Below, piece by piece: positions 1 through 11,985 of a stretch of 64,000 nucleotides of DNA. The DNA comes from Phoronis australis (taxonomy: Eukaryota > Phoronida > Phoronidae). Positions within the stretch are counted from its first letter, which is position 1. Every line of letters begins with the position of its first letter. The stretch covers positions 184,001 to 248,000 of the forward strand of contig NMRA01000064.1 in NCBI GenBank assembly GCA_002633005.1. The letters are read 5' to 3'. The notes under the pieces were generated by a model, which worked only from the letters and a program-made list of their open reading frames with translations, was not told the origin of the DNA and did no database searches. The translations under genes were made by a program, and so were the position numbers.

Positions 1-100
1 AACTTTCACGTTATTTTTTAAACTATAAAAATATAGGACAGTTAATTTTAGTTCATCCCATCTTCGATAAATCCAGTTAATTCTGAATTTTGCGTCTCAC

Positions 101-158
101 CTGCTTGTGTTGTTGCTACAGGGGTCGCTGTACCATTCAACGGGCTCTCACCTGCCAT
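101..158 (-). CDS. First coding exon of a second, truncated copy of the membrane-anchored repeat-protein gene
   Basis: The minus-strand exon reads MAGESPLNGTATPVATTQA plus one base. It starts at ATG (158), follows an acceptor (tttgcttag, exon edge at 163) and ends at a donor (GCAG|GTGAGAC). The same 58-base coding exon, same phase and same flanks recur at 11176-11119, where it joins the large repeat-protein exon. The NGT tripeptide is an N-glycosylation site in both. The body of this gene must lie left of base 1, so only its start is visible. The differences from the other copy are mostly single-base, which indicates a tandem duplication that is not very recent. What is seen: exon, splice sites, homology inside the window. 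What is inferred: that it encodes a full paralogue. An exon relic of a partial duplication is the alternative. Confidence 0.6.
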
Positions 159-163
159 GGCAA

Positions 164-3100
164 CTAAGCAAATAAAAATGAAATCTATTGTCAACTATGT
201 GCAATAAAGGGTGATAAAGGTACATTACAGGTTTTACAGCCAAAATAATGCATTTTGTAGGTCATTTCTAGATAGTATATATTTCTTAAAGTTATTAACT
301 TTGGTAAGAGCTTTAAAACAAACAGAATCCATTGCGTATTTCCAATTTTGTTACAAGACGCCAACTCTCGCTGTTATTTGACAGACATTCGCTGTGTTTG
401 CCATTTTAAAACACGCTTGAAATACTCTACTATTTAAGGCGTGGCATTTCATTCAATGCAGAGTTTTCAGCTGCTACTGAGGTTCTGGTGGGTTTAGATC
501 GGCAGCACAGAGCACTTAGTATAGATGAAAGACGTTCCATCATATGACCACAGGAGCACTGAGAGTGCACCCCAGTATGCACAGAAATGGATGTCTGCTG
601 CTGTCTGCATTCTGGGGTGGCCGGGTGCTAAAATTGACCTAGATTAGACATTCAAAGTACCGGCTAAAAGTGATTTAAAATGACCAATCATGCCGCATTC
701 AGCACTGAATGACCCATGACAGATAAATTGCACTCTAGATAGGGTCCGTCAAGAAGCCAAAAGGACCCCAAAATTGACCTCTGGGATGCCGACCTACTTC
801 GATTGCGCGCTACTGCTAAATCTTGTGACATTACTTTTGTCACCAAGAATGTTTACTTTTACCTTTTTAGGCATTTACGACACGTTAGGCTAAACAGAAA
901 TAACGTAACGCAGTTTAACTGCATAAACGGTCACGGTTTCGTTCGTGAATTTCTGTTATATCCATGAATGCAAGAATTTTACTTCGAGCTAAACTATGAC
1001 TTGATGGTATGCACTTCGGAACATGCCCTTATCAAATCCATGACATGTTGAAAGTGTGTTATTTAGAAAATTGTTTTACCTAAAAATGTTCATGGTGTTG
1101 CAGTTCATTTCATGAGTAATTCTTGTCAGAAATGCTGCGGAAAGTCTAATAAGACAGATTCAAAAAGACCTCATTACATAAAAAATTCCAACAATGAAAA
1201 ATAAGAAGACACGCTCAAGTAGCTCTAACTCTTCATACTGGACTTTGGTGGGCACGCCAGAGTGACCTGCCTCCACCCTGGACCCAAAACTGATTTTTGA
1301 GGTGACGCAAATATTTGCCTTTCCGAAATTGTGGTTCACTCTAGCACCCACGGATCTAGGGTTTTGTAAGGCGTGGGGCAACCGTAATTTTTTCAATGTA
1401 ACCCTAAAACTGATGTCGTTTTGGTCGTGTCTTGGAGGTAGATGCCCTTGGACTTAATCCTAGATCCGTCTTGACTTCAAGCAACTGAGATCAGTTCAGG
1501 TTAATTAGAATAATCCATATTTACGCTGAAAACCAGTCATAAAACTGAACATATCTCTACACCATTTACCAAATACAATTAATAATTACGAAAACTCGAA
1601 AAAAGAAAAAATCGAATCGAGAGCAATAAAAACTAACTAGTGCCCCCTTTTAAATAATTCGAAGCTACGTAACTGTTGGATATAATGCACGGAAACCATG
1701 GGTGCCTAACCAGCTTTTGTACTGGGGAGCGAATTTTATTGTACGCTCCAGGAATTCCAAAAATAAGCGCGGGCGCACTTTTGAAAACGCTGGAAAATAC
1801 ATCATCAAACAGATCGCGATAACACCGCCTGGTTGCAAATATGTTTCTGAAGGCGACATAATGTTTAAGCGAAAGAGTAGCTAAAACAGCATGCTAACTT
1901 TATGACTGACTTTGCGTCAACGAAACCTTGTTTTTGGCTGACAATCTCTAAACATTTTTCATTTGCATTCTACAAACCCTGAGAATTATTGGCTCCAAAT
2001 TTTATGCCGTAGCTTACGCTTATAAATTTACCCAAACAGAGGGCCATGGGGGCTGTTTGTGGAAATTCACGGTATAATTAGATCCACTGGCACTTGAGGT
2101 TATCTGTTCCTCAATCACCACTGACATCACTCACAACTAATAAAACAAAAAGGTTGGACACTAAAAATCGGTTTGCTTAGAATTTTTTACTCAAATGTTT
2201 ATCGAACAAATCCAGTCTTTGAACACCTTCTTTCACTTGATTACATCAAATTGCCTTGAAGTGGTGATTTGACGACAACAATGTCAAAACATCACTAATT
2301 CAAGGAGGCTATTTTGTGACCTTCATGGCAGACGCCCTTCGCCCACATCGGATTTTTCATAGATGTCCCCGAAGCAATTCCAGGGCTTCGTTTTCGCGCG
2401 CCCACGAATGTTATTTGAGTGCCCTCCACATAATCTAGTTAGTGTCAGTTTGAATGGTTTTGTAAAATAACGTTGTCTATAACCGAAGAACCATGGGTTG
2501 CTGCCTACTAACTTACTGCGAAATCCGGCAGTTGCCGATAGATGATTTCCTGCGACTAAACGTGCCGTCGGACATTGGAAATCTCACGCCAACAGCCGAT
2601 TGTTTGTTGTGCTTCAACCAAGAGTAGCACATAATGTCAAGATCAAACACAAGATACGCCACTTCTTGTAATTAAATTCTAGCTTAGGTGATGAAATGAG
2701 CTATAAGACATAAGTGAAAGGCTAAGTAACCTCAATCATTTAAATTGGGAACAAATGTCTTGATTTTGACGTAGGGGTGGCTTGCTCTATATCGAAATTT
2801 TTTCTTCGACACGGTACAAGTTAAAGCACAACTAAAATCCGCCACGTTAAAACTATTTAGTCTCCTTGAGTTCAGTTTTCTGTTTATGGAAATTCCGTCA
2901 CCAGTTCACTACTCACAAGGACAATTTAATGGAATCGGGGGCAGATAAGGCTTCGGAGGTTTGTGTAATACCAGACAGAGGGAAGGAAGTGCACTCAGAT
3001 TTCTTTTGGATTTGGGACAGTTGAGGCTGGGAGCCTATGCTATGCAAAGTTTTAGTGTCCAAATTTTATGTTTCTTATGTGGTTTTGAGTCATTGGGATA

Positions 3101-3258
3101 TTCGTCTGCCTGTGTAAACCTTTGACACTCTCCGACATTCGTCATCAAATCTCTCTCCCTGACGGTCGCCAATTAGTCCAATCCTCACTTGTCATCCATT
3201 AATCCCTGGTTCAGTAAATAAACAGTGTAAGGACATTCATAAAACATCGTTTACATAC
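164..3258. other. Probable first intron of the left copy, homologous to 11182-16807
   Basis: I see no credible coding sequence here. Blocks match the DNA upstream of the complete copy in the same order: about 164-210 with 11182-11220, about 1030-1085 with 15390-15445, about 1500-1640 with 15490-15590, about 1640-1860 with 15570-15930, and about 1960-2030 with 16030-16090. The short ORFs at 1665-1884 fall in such a block but are not conserved as protein. The block is best read as duplicated intron. Confidence 0.5.
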
Positions 3259-3345
3259 CAATCCATGCAGTGAGAAGTTCCAAAAACTTATTTCCATATC
3301 CAAATAATGGTTCAAAAATGTTATTATACACGTGTGCATTGTAAG
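3259..3345 (-). promoter_or_regulatory. Putative promoter and 5'UTR exon of the left copy
   Basis: On the minus strand this block holds a TATA-like GTATAATAAC next to an E-box CACGTG and ends at a donor-like ATTG|GTATGTAAACG. Positions 3312-3340 are identical over almost 30 bases to 16860-16888 upstream of the complete copy, while the surrounding DNA has diverged more. The retained E-box and donor suggest a transcription start plus a non-coding first exon spliced to the exon at 163. This is inference; no transcript evidence is available. Confidence 0.3.
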
Positions 3346-3490
3346 TTTGACGCGCGTCTTCGACATTTTTGTCGCGTGATCAAGTAAAAGCGAAGTCTGG
3401 CGCACATTATACAGAAGCCCTGATGATATAAATCTTTCCATGTCGCCAACCAAGAGAAGGGCTTCATGAAAACTAAAATGCAGTAAGGTT

Positions 3491-3560
3491 TCATCATCAT
3501 CATCATCACCACCACCACCATCACCATGACCATCATCATACGATCATCATCATCATAATC
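3491..3560. repeat. CAT/CAC trinucleotide microsatellite
   Basis: An interrupted run of CAT and CAC triplets. The methionine/valine-rich minus-strand ORF across it is a by-product of the repeat. Confidence 0.9.
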
Positions 3561-3590
3561 ACGGCATGCAGAAAAAGAAAGAACGTCACT

Positions 3591-3596
3591 TTTATT
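3591..3596 (-). terminator. Candidate polyadenylation signal of the repeat-protein gene
   Basis: TTTATT on the plus strand reads AATAAA on the minus strand, about 270 bases after the stop codon at 3867 of the shifted-frame C-terminus. Its position fits the 3' end of this gene. Confidence 0.4.
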
Positions 3597-3866
3597 TTAC
3601 ATGGTCATATAAAACAAACAAACAAACAATGTGCAAATCGATATGTTAATTATTTCTGGTCAATTAAAACATACCCAATCAACAGAAGACATCTTTAATA
3701 CAAAAGCGAACCGTTGCCTTGAATTCTATAATCTTGAGACATTTTAATTGAATCTTGATTACTCGTCATGCGCTCCTCAGCAGATTATAAGAACAACATC
3801 TAACAAAAACAAGAATGTACAACAGTAATCGCTGACGCTCCTGGGACCAACCTTTTGTCAGTAGCT

Positions 3867-4412
3867 CTAGCCAAGAAGTTGATCATCAGGTATGAAACGT
3901 TCAAATACAGTATTAAGGGTCACGCGCGTTCCCAAAATAAATAAATTGCGTTCTTCACCACCGGAATCATCCGACGACTCGCTACACGAATAGTTTGCAT
4001 TCATGTTTCTCTTCATCCATTTCTTTACTGCTTTCTTTTCAACGCCCTCCTTTCGCTTCTGCCACTTTGCAACAACTTCCGCTTTCAATTCCTCTTCTCT
4101 CTGTTTTTGTAAAGCTTCCATTTCAACCTTAAATTCTCTTGCCACAATCGTTAAAATAAAAATTTGCCTATCATCCACGGCTGGAGTGGGTATTTGGTCA
4201 ACCATTCGCAGACATTGGTCGCATATTCCCAAAGCCCACGCGTGAAAAATCGCGGCTCCCAAGCTCAATCGATTTACTTCCTCGTCCGTGTACCTTAACA
4301 AGATCTCAAGAGCGCGTGCTGCTATTTCCGGGTGAAGGAATCTCACGCCAAAAACTTTATGCGCATCAGCAACCCTGGATAGTCGCCCACGCGTATTGTG
4401 CAACAACGGTTC
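3867..4412 (-). CDS. C-terminal part of the repeat protein in a shifted frame (dynein-stalk-like)
   Basis: This open frame starts directly after a TAG (4415-4413), two bases or one base out of step with the 6-kb exon. It reads EPLLHNTRGRLSRVADAHK, then LHPEIAARALEILL and LSLGAAIFHAWALG, then a charged coiled coil (EMEALQKQREEELKAEV), and ends in a serine/acidic tail. The pattern PE...A..IL, then S.GAA.F..WA.G, then coiled coil, follows the PPxxV...VMxAV..LLG...DW motif found at the end of the large exon; this is the order known from the dynein heavy-chain stalk and from coiled-coil proteins with a stalk-like segment. I therefore think both parts belong to one protein. How the frame is bridged is unresolved: an indel (assembly or real), or an 83-base intron 4495-4413. 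Confidence 0.6.
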   Translation of the reverse strand, partial: EPLLHNTRGRLSRVADAHKVFGVRFLHPEIAARALEILLRYTDEEVNRLSLGAAIFHAWALGICDQCLRMVDQIPTPAVDDRQIFILTIVAREFKVEMEALQKQREEELKAEVVAKWQKRKEGVEKKAVKKWMKRNMNANYSCSESSDDSGGEERNLFILGTRVTLNTVFERFIPDDQLLG

Positions 4413-7400
4413 CTACAAACCAGCCAGTCAGATGTTATGTCTTCCGTGTCTCCAAGAATCAATAGCACAGCCTTCATCACATCGTGAACGCATACAGGAG
4501 GACATTTGTAACTCCTAATCTCCAACATCAAAGATCTGTCCAGCTCAAGAATTTTCACCTTTAAATTTTCTACACGTTCCATAGATTTGAGAGCGACTTT
4601 TGCGTTATCCATTTCAACTGAAACCCATTTTTCGCCACCCATTCGTAACAAACGATCAAGTACAATTTTCAAACGTCTATAGTCATGTTTTTTTATGGCC
4701 CGTGTCATGGCATTCCTTTCTCGAGCGACTGCCAGTACGTTTTCTGTTTCCTGTAGTAATACAGTGTCTCCAGTACCTATAACAGCTCTATGTCGATGAA
4801 CAAAATCAATGTACCTTTTTAGTGCATCCTCTATTGTCCTTTCGTTCAACGTTTCGTGGGCTGAGAGCAAATCTTCCTTGAGTTTCAACTCTCTTTCTTT
4901 TACACAATTATTGAATTGAATAGGATCATTCAGTATAGCGTTTGCTTTTTCCACGAGACTTCTGTGTTCGTCAGCGTCATAAGGTGATAAGTTACAAAAA
5001 TTCACATACTCTGCCAAAGCCTCCTTTATTTTATCGACGTCAGCAGTATCTATTGCTTGTCGGAGACGTTCAACGTATTCTTCTTTCTTTGCTTTAGAAA
5101 TAAATTCTTTAGCTTTCTTAACCAATTTATCATCAATTTTCAAATTGCGCTTAGCCATACATTGTGTATACGCACTTAAGGTCCCGATGATTTCATCGGC
5201 ATTGTCATTTTCGCTCATGTTTAATAGTTTTGTTTGAAGCGCCACAACGGGATCTTTCCTTTCTCGCTCCTTTTGACGTAATGTTTGCAGACAGTCATCC
5301 ACTAATGCCGAGTCTAGCTTGCAAATCTTTGGATGTGCTTTGCAATAATCCCGGTATGCTTGCAATCTCTCTTGAATTAAACTTTCATTACCAGCTTCGT
5401 TTCCCGAAACCAATAACTTATTTAAATGGTCACCTTCAGCTTTAATACGGTTTATCTCTGCTTCTTTCTTAAGTATCACATCCTTGGCACGAGAAACTAG
5501 AATCGAATCTAGGTGTAAAACGTCCGCGTGAGCTTCATGGAACCTCGTGTATCTGTCAAGCGGTTTCCGAACTTCGTCTATTGTCGAACACAGCACAGTT
5601 ATGGCGCGAACTAGACAGTCGCGTAGAACCTTGAACTTCTTTTCTTCTGGTGTTTGTCGATTTCTAAAGACTTTTTTGTAGCCATGTACTTCAATCTCTT
5701 CATTCGTAATGTTCGCATTATCTTCCTGTCTTTTCTCTGGTTCAGTAAGTGGTTCGGGTGTTTCTTCTGCCACGTCTTTTTGTAAAGTACACTGTTCCTT
5801 AGAATCGAATTCAGTACCTTCTTGCTCTTTGGTATCACTTCTAGCCAGTTGATTATCGACAGTTTCAGAAAGCTTGAAGCTAGTCTTTTGAAATGCAGCA
5901 GCCTCGCTCAATCCAAAATCTAGTTGATACGGACTTGCCTTAGTACTAGCGTCTTTTCGTGGTGAAATGTGCTTGAGTTCATGGGTGCTAATTCTTTCTT
6001 CAAGGTTTACTTCTCCAGAAGAGCTCGTGTGTTTATTAATCCAATCCGAGACCTTTCTAATTAAACTTTCGTCTCTTTTGAATTCTGGTAGATTTTTCTC
6101 TAAAAATAATTCATAATTATGAAGCGCCACCGTCACATCTTCAATGTGTGTTGCATCACTGCCGACCAGATCTTTCAATTTCCCTTTCAGATCCTCGTGC
6201 TCAACAATTTTGGACAACTTGGATAAAATGTTTTTAGAACAATTTATTAGTTGAAAGTCTTCTTTGAGTTCGTGCTGCCGATTCTGCCACAAAGAAACGT
6301 TCTTTGCAGCAGCCCTTTGCATCTCCAACGTATTGGTTTCCCAAAAATGAATATAGCTTGCTAATGTATCTGTAATTATGGGTTTGCTTAAAGTTTTGTT
6401 AGCCTCTTCGAGTTGTGCCGTCAATTCCTTCCCTTCACGAACGAGTTGAGAAAGTTTAGAATCTTGCTCGTCTTTTCTCAAGTCCCGTTTTTCCCGTTGC
6501 TCACTTACCGTACTCGATGTCGTGTTCTTTGTCGTGAACCCCTCAGTCATGTTAAGTTCTTCAGCACCCCCTTCGCCAGGGCGTGATTTCACCCTTGACG
6601 CTTTACTTTGTTCTTCTTTTCTACTTGCTTTTACCATTTCGTCATTGGCCTTACTAACATCCCCCACTACTCTTGGTGGTACGCTACACTCTCTGGTCTC
6701 CTTTACCTTTGCAAGGTCCACTTTAACTTGATTTGACTTAACCTTCTCTTCTTTATGTGAAGCAGATGCATCTTTTGGATGCTGCTTCCTTTTCTCTTGT
6801 ACTAACGTGCCGGGTGTATGCTTCTCTAACCAAGCCCTGGTCATGTTAACAAGGCGAATGTCTTCTTTAAATTTTTTCCTGTGTGTTTCAATAAACGTCT
6901 TATATCTCTGCAGGGCTTCTTCAACTTCTTTGGGTAATGTATCATAGTTACTAGTTAGTTCTTCTATTGTTGTCCTCAGTACCTCGTGATCGACATCTGA
7001 TTGGGAAACTGTCTCTCCCACCTCCTCATCCCCATCACTACCTTGGTGCCCTTCTTTTTTGTTTGATTCAACATTTCTGCCATTGACCGTAGCCTCTTCC
7101 ACCCCAAATTGTGATGGCTCGTAACACTGTTTGAATGCCATCACCTCTCCATGTTCCTCATTAGTTGGTTTTGATTCAGGTTTAACTTTTACAACTGAAG
7201 CAGGTGGGTCTTCTGGGTATGATTTCTTTTCGTCTTTTCCCGAAGTATCGCTTTTATGTTTCTGTAACCAGACTCTGACCTTTTCAATGAGCAACTTGTC
7301 TTCTTTAAATTTACCCGGGTGATTTGCAATAAATGAAAGATACCTTTTCAGACTTACTTCTACTTCTGTGGGAGACGTATCTTCGTCCTTCGTCAGTTCT

Positions 7401-10257
7401 TCAAGGATCGTCTTCAATCCCTCGTGATCGAAGGTTGACTGGGACAGTGTTTTGAACAAAAGTCTTTTAGAACGAGCTACAAGAGCAAAGTCTTCTTCAA
7501 GTTCGGTTTTATAATCCTGCCACGACATCCCTTGCCTTGGAGCTGCTCGCTGCATAACTGATTTATTTTTGTCTCTGAAGTTCAGATACTGTGTTAGCGC
7601 TATTGTAATAGCCGATTCATCTTGCTCCGTATTTGCTTTCTCTAATTTCGCCTTCAATTCTTTGTTTTGGTCCAATAGTTGATGAACGTTGCTGTCAGCA
7701 GAAAGCGCTTTCGTTCTTACCTTTTTAGTATGTTGATCACCTACCTGTAGATACGAATTTGCCTGTCCCTTTGATACGCTAAGCATAGGATTCTGAATCC
7801 AAAATGTGACCTTTTCAATGAGATTAGCATCTTCTTTAAACCTCCCTTTGTGTTTTTGAATAAAAGCTTTGTATTCTTCCAGTTTTAATTTAACTTCGCC
7901 TACTGGTGCCGTGTTATTTTCAATAAAGTCTTGCAGATTTAGCTCCAATGAAAGTTTAGATTTAATTTCAGACAAAAATTTCTTTGACCGAGCTACTAAC
8001 CCAGTATCTTGTTTAAGGTCATTCTTTTGGAATTCGCTTGACGAAGCATCCACTTCTCTCAGCGTCATTTTGTTCTGTTTCCAGAAATTAAGATATTGCG
8101 CAAGAGCTTCGCCTATAACATGCTCATCATGTTCTATGTTTGCTTTCTCCAGCTTAACCTTTAGATCCTTCCCTTGCTCTATGAGGTGAGCAACTTTGGC
8201 ACCATAGTTTGCACTTTCTGTATCAACAGCAACACTAAGCGATACACTCTCTTCTTGTTTTCGTGGTGGCCGCACTTTGCTGTTCTCGATGTCTTTAATG
8301 TGATGCGGCAAGGCTGAATCACTAGCTGCTGTGACATCAGTTTTACTAGAAATGCATCTCATGTTAGGGACCGTCGTATTTCCCTTTACCTTAACAGCTC
8401 GCCAGGGGGGCTCTTCGGAATCCGCCATTGTGTCTGTAAAGTAGTCCCTTGCTTCCGACGTCTTATCACTACTGGAACTAGGTGTTGTTTTGTTGAAACA
8501 GTGAAGGCCAGTTTCCCCAACAATTCCCCCGGAAGTTTTGTGCAAATCTTCACTGTAATGAAATGATGCTTCAGATGCATCTGTTTTGCCTCCACTTACT
8601 TCAGCTTGATTAGACGATTTCCCGTTTCCATCAATCGGTTTACTACTTGTGTGCCTTTGAAGCCATTGAGACGTTTTTTCAACAAGACTGGTGTCTTCTT
8701 CAAACTTATCTTTATGTATTGCAATGAATGCTTGATATTTCTCCAAAGCTAGCCTAACATAGTCAATTGTCGTGTTGTCGTCATCAAGTAAGTTTTGAAG
8801 ATTCATCTCTAACGTTAATCTGGATTTTATCGTTGATAGAAGCCTTTTCGAGCGCTTCACAAGCTCTGGATCTTGTTTGAGCTCTTCTTTACCGAATGTG
8901 CCGCATCGTTTAGCCTCCACATGCATGGAGAGTTCATTGAGCTGCCAGAAATTGAGATAATCTGTAAGTGCTTCACTGATAGCCAGTTCGTCTAAATCGT
9001 TGTTGGCTCTCAGGAGGTTCATCTTAAACTGCTTCCCTTGTGCTACGAGGTTGTGAAGTTGCAGATCACTAAGTGGTCGCGCATTCTCGTCTAACGCGCA
9101 TTCGCCCCCCGATAGCTGCAAGCCTGGAACAATAGTGACAGGAAACTCTCTAGATGCTGGAAGCTGAATTTTATTTTTCTCCAGTTCAATACGCTCATCT
9201 CTGTTATCACTGGTGTCTTTTGTTTCATCGAATTCATCATAATGCCGCGCATTGTTCATTTCTCTGCTGATTACTTGTTCCACGTCGTTCGTGTGTGAAT
9301 TTGATAGTGGATAATGTCTTTGTTCGGTCTCATCGTCTATGATGTCGATCTCTGAACAATTTTTGATTTTTGTCTCACAACCATCAACTAGGTCTTCGTC
9401 TCTTCTAACACGATCTTGATAGTTTGCTTTTGGTTTCGCTTGCAGGTCTCCTCCTTGGAGGCAAAACATTTGCTCATTATGTGATTGTAAGAACCTCCTT
9501 TCAGAATGTTTTTCAATCCACAAGGTGACTAATTGCAAAAGACCTTCATCTTTTGTAAACGTTTCTTTGTGTTTTGAAATCAATTCGTTGTACCTTTGCA
9601 AAGTCGTCTCCACTTCAGAAACAGGTGTATCGTCCACCATTATGAGTTCACGTAGTTGTGACTTCAGCAGAGAATGCTGCGTGTTTAAGGCTGATTGTAA
9701 ATCATTGAGTAGGTCCTTCGTTGCTTTAATGAGGCCAGCATCTTCTTCAAAACAATATCGTCCCTCTTGCCATTTGATACCTTCCTCTACAGCCATCTCT
9801 TGTATATTGAGTTTGTTTTCTTGCCAAAAGTTGCAGTACTGTTTTAAGGCTTCCGTGATAGTAAAACAATCTAGTTCACCATTCGCTTTCTTGAGCAATT
9901 CCTTCAGGTAATTCCCTTGCTCCATGAGATGTCGAAGTTTGATCTCGCGGAGAAACGTCCGCGCTTGATCAAGCAACTCTTGCACATTTCTATGGCTCTC
10001 CACATGCGTTTTGTGTTTCTCCAGACAAGCCTCTATCTTGTCCGCCTGTCTCGAAGAATGTGCCGCCTGCAGCTCCTGGACAAGACAGGCGTTGGTTCTT
10101 AAAACAGTTTCCAAAGCAGATTCTGGCGCTGTTGCTAATTTCTCCCTCATTTTACGTTGGTGCATATACCAGACGTATATAAAAGTGCCCCCCAGCAGAC
10201 ACAGGCCGACAGTACCAACAACAACCACGGCGATTATGGTCCCCGATTCACTGGAGG
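4343..10257 (-). CDS. Large exon of a membrane-anchored helical-repeat protein, family not recognised
   Basis: The exon starts after an acceptor (TTCACAG|CC) and joins in phase to 11176-11119, giving about 1,990 residues. Residues 26-50 form one membrane span, followed by HQRKMREK; a short neutral N-terminus and basic residues after the span predict N-out, C-in topology, so nearly all of the protein is cytosolic. It then carries about five two-part repeats, at roughly 125-271, 420-557, 708-853, 875-1022 and 1287-1431, plus a lone second half at 1107-1167. Part A has the core ELKAKLEKAN..D...I.EAL.QYLNFW..N and later LV.RSK.LLS; part B has EV..AL.RY..FI..HK..FKED..LIEKV..WL.KH. Charged linkers separate the units. 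More degenerate units fill 1560-1866. Near 1938-1964 comes PPVCVHDVMKAVLLILG, a dynein-stalk-like motif. The in-frame stop at 4343 follows a probable frameshift. If translation began inside this exon, the ATG at 10267, preceded by an in-frame TAA, would be used. I do not know the function; a membrane-tethered scaffold is a guess. Confidence 0.8.
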
Positions 10258-11118
10258 CTGTGAACATAACGAGGCACTTTGAAGCTGGATTTTAGCCTGT
10301 TTACTGAGCACGCTAAATCGAATAACGAATGTTTCCTTTCATTCTCTTAAAATCGGACTCTCAATATTCCACTATCGTGTTAGGAATTCATTTCAATTAT
10401 TAACAAGAACACCGAAACACCCCCGAACTAAAAACAACATTTCAAGAATTTATTAAGGTTGGCCTGTGGCTTGAGTTGGTAACGGAAATAGATTCTTATC
10501 AAAGTGAGGAATATTATGAGACCGACTTTATGAGAGAAACTGGCCTAATGCCTAATTTCGTATTTTGCCATAAAGCTAAAAAGGGCGAAGTGCAACTCTA
10601 ACTGTAAAAATAAAAACATACCACACTTGTATAACCTACATTACTGAATCTAATTTATCGTGCACTAACACATCTAGGGTACCACAAGGCTAAGCCCGCA
10701 ACCAAAGTTTCCTGGGGAGAACTGCATACGTTTTTGGTCATGCCCGGAGCATCCCTAATTCTGCTTATGACGTGCTTGTTAAAATGCATCGGACCTTCTG
10801 CCACAGTTAGGTATGGTTTTGTTTCGTGCAAAAATAGATGGTTTCGTAAGAACAAAAAGTGGTACGCGGGAGAAGAAATGCAGTTCGTGAAAAAAGAATT
10901 AATTTGGTGACAACAAAACACGCAGTTTGTAAGGGAAGAAGATGTGTTCATATTGAAGTAATATGACACACGCTCTTGCAATAAAAACAGTGCGCAATTA
11001 CAGTTCATTGGCTTGCAACAGTCAAGCTTTCACTAAAAAATCTTAAATCATATCAATTCAAGTCAGCTAAGTTTAGTTTCGAGTAATCCAGTTAGTCTAG
11101 TTGAACCATTCTTCTCAC
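10258..11118 (-). other. Intron between the two coding exons of the repeat-protein gene
   Basis: This 861-base interval has a GTGAGAAG donor and a TTCACAG acceptor, phase 1. The part next to the donor (11041-11117) resembles positions 40-99 beside the left copy. The 117-residue minus-strand ORF at 10655-11008 has no recognisable features and I regard it as chance. Confidence 0.6.
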
Positions 11119-11176
11119 CTGGTTCTGTTGTTGCTGCAGGGATCGCTGTACCATTCAACGGGCTCCCAGCAGCCAT
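11119..11176 (-). CDS. First coding exon of the membrane-anchored repeat protein
   Basis: The exon reads MAAGSPLNGTAIPAATTEP plus one base, between acceptor ATTTGCTTAG (exon edge 11181) and donor CCAG|GTGAGAAG. The extra G joins CC at 10257 to give Ala and continues as ASSESGTIIAVVVV, exactly in the frame of the large exon. This start is preferred over ATG 10267 because the exon is conserved, with phase, in the sister copy at 158-101. It adds an NGT glycosylation site to the N-terminus, which fits the N-out topology predicted from the membrane span. The acceptor just before the ATG implies a further 5'UTR exon upstream, possibly at 16808. Confidence 0.65.
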
Positions 11177-11881
11177 GACAACTAAGCAAATAAAAACGCA
11201 AGTTATAGTCAGCTGTATGCAAAATTTTCAAACTGTTACAGGCGTTTACGTCACATTAGGCCTACGGTGCATTACGCTAAAAAGAAATTTATAGATATTC
11301 TTTCAACTAACAAAAAGACAGTTAAACGAAGTTGAACGGCACAAATTGCACTGTCGTGTTTGTCAATGTCTGATGACGACCGTAACACTGCTATAGAACC
11401 GCTTTTCGTTATGAAATAAACTTCTACTTCAGACAAGTTACAGATATCAAATTGGTCTCAAAGTATTCCTTAGTCAGGTTAGAGGTGATTTTTTTTGGCT
11501 TGGAAAGAACATACTGTTAGTTATTGGTTTAGATAATGCTCCACAAGTTGGCTTGTCACGGCGACCCATTTTATGTCCTGAACATGGTCTCATGCAGTAA
11601 CGAAATGCCATTTTCTCACATGACCAGGACTGTTTAATAACACCGAGTACGTATTTTTATATTACATGGGCAAATCACAAAGTAATGCAATGTAGAAATC
11701 CATATGCCTTACATTTTATCGTCTGCAAAACACTAAAACAACCAAACGCGCGCCAACCAAACAATGCCGGAATTCCGAGACGGTGACAAGGTTATGATTG
11801 ACAAATCAGGTGTCGCAACTGTACGTACTCCCAGTCGGAAGGACATGCAAACAACTTTTTAAACGGACCCATCTCAGGGGC

Positions 11882-11985
11882 GGATTTATATGTAGGGGGG
11901 CCAGGGCAGAGTATTAGCCAGGGTTTGCCCGTCAGACATTGGCACCGCCGAACTGCCAAATGGAATGTGGGTGTTTTAGGGGGGG
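11882..11985. repeat. Dispersed repeat fragment shared with 61166-61260
   Basis: A block with CAGACATT, CTGCCAAATGGAA and TGTGGG in order is found again near 61190-61230 with moderate divergence. It is probably a fragment of an interspersed element. The adjoining G homopolymer carries the only N in the window. Confidence 0.5.

Noticed and set aside
1665-1884. Overlapping ORFs in a block conserved with 15662-15940
   Set aside because: The homologous block has indels that do not keep the frame, so it is conserved only as duplicated DNA.
3324-3539. Met/Val-rich ORF on minus
   Set aside because: Translation of a CAT microsatellite.
10655-11008. 117-codon minus ORF in the repeat-protein intron
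   Set aside because: Low-complexity composition, no support, lies inside an intron with good splice sites.
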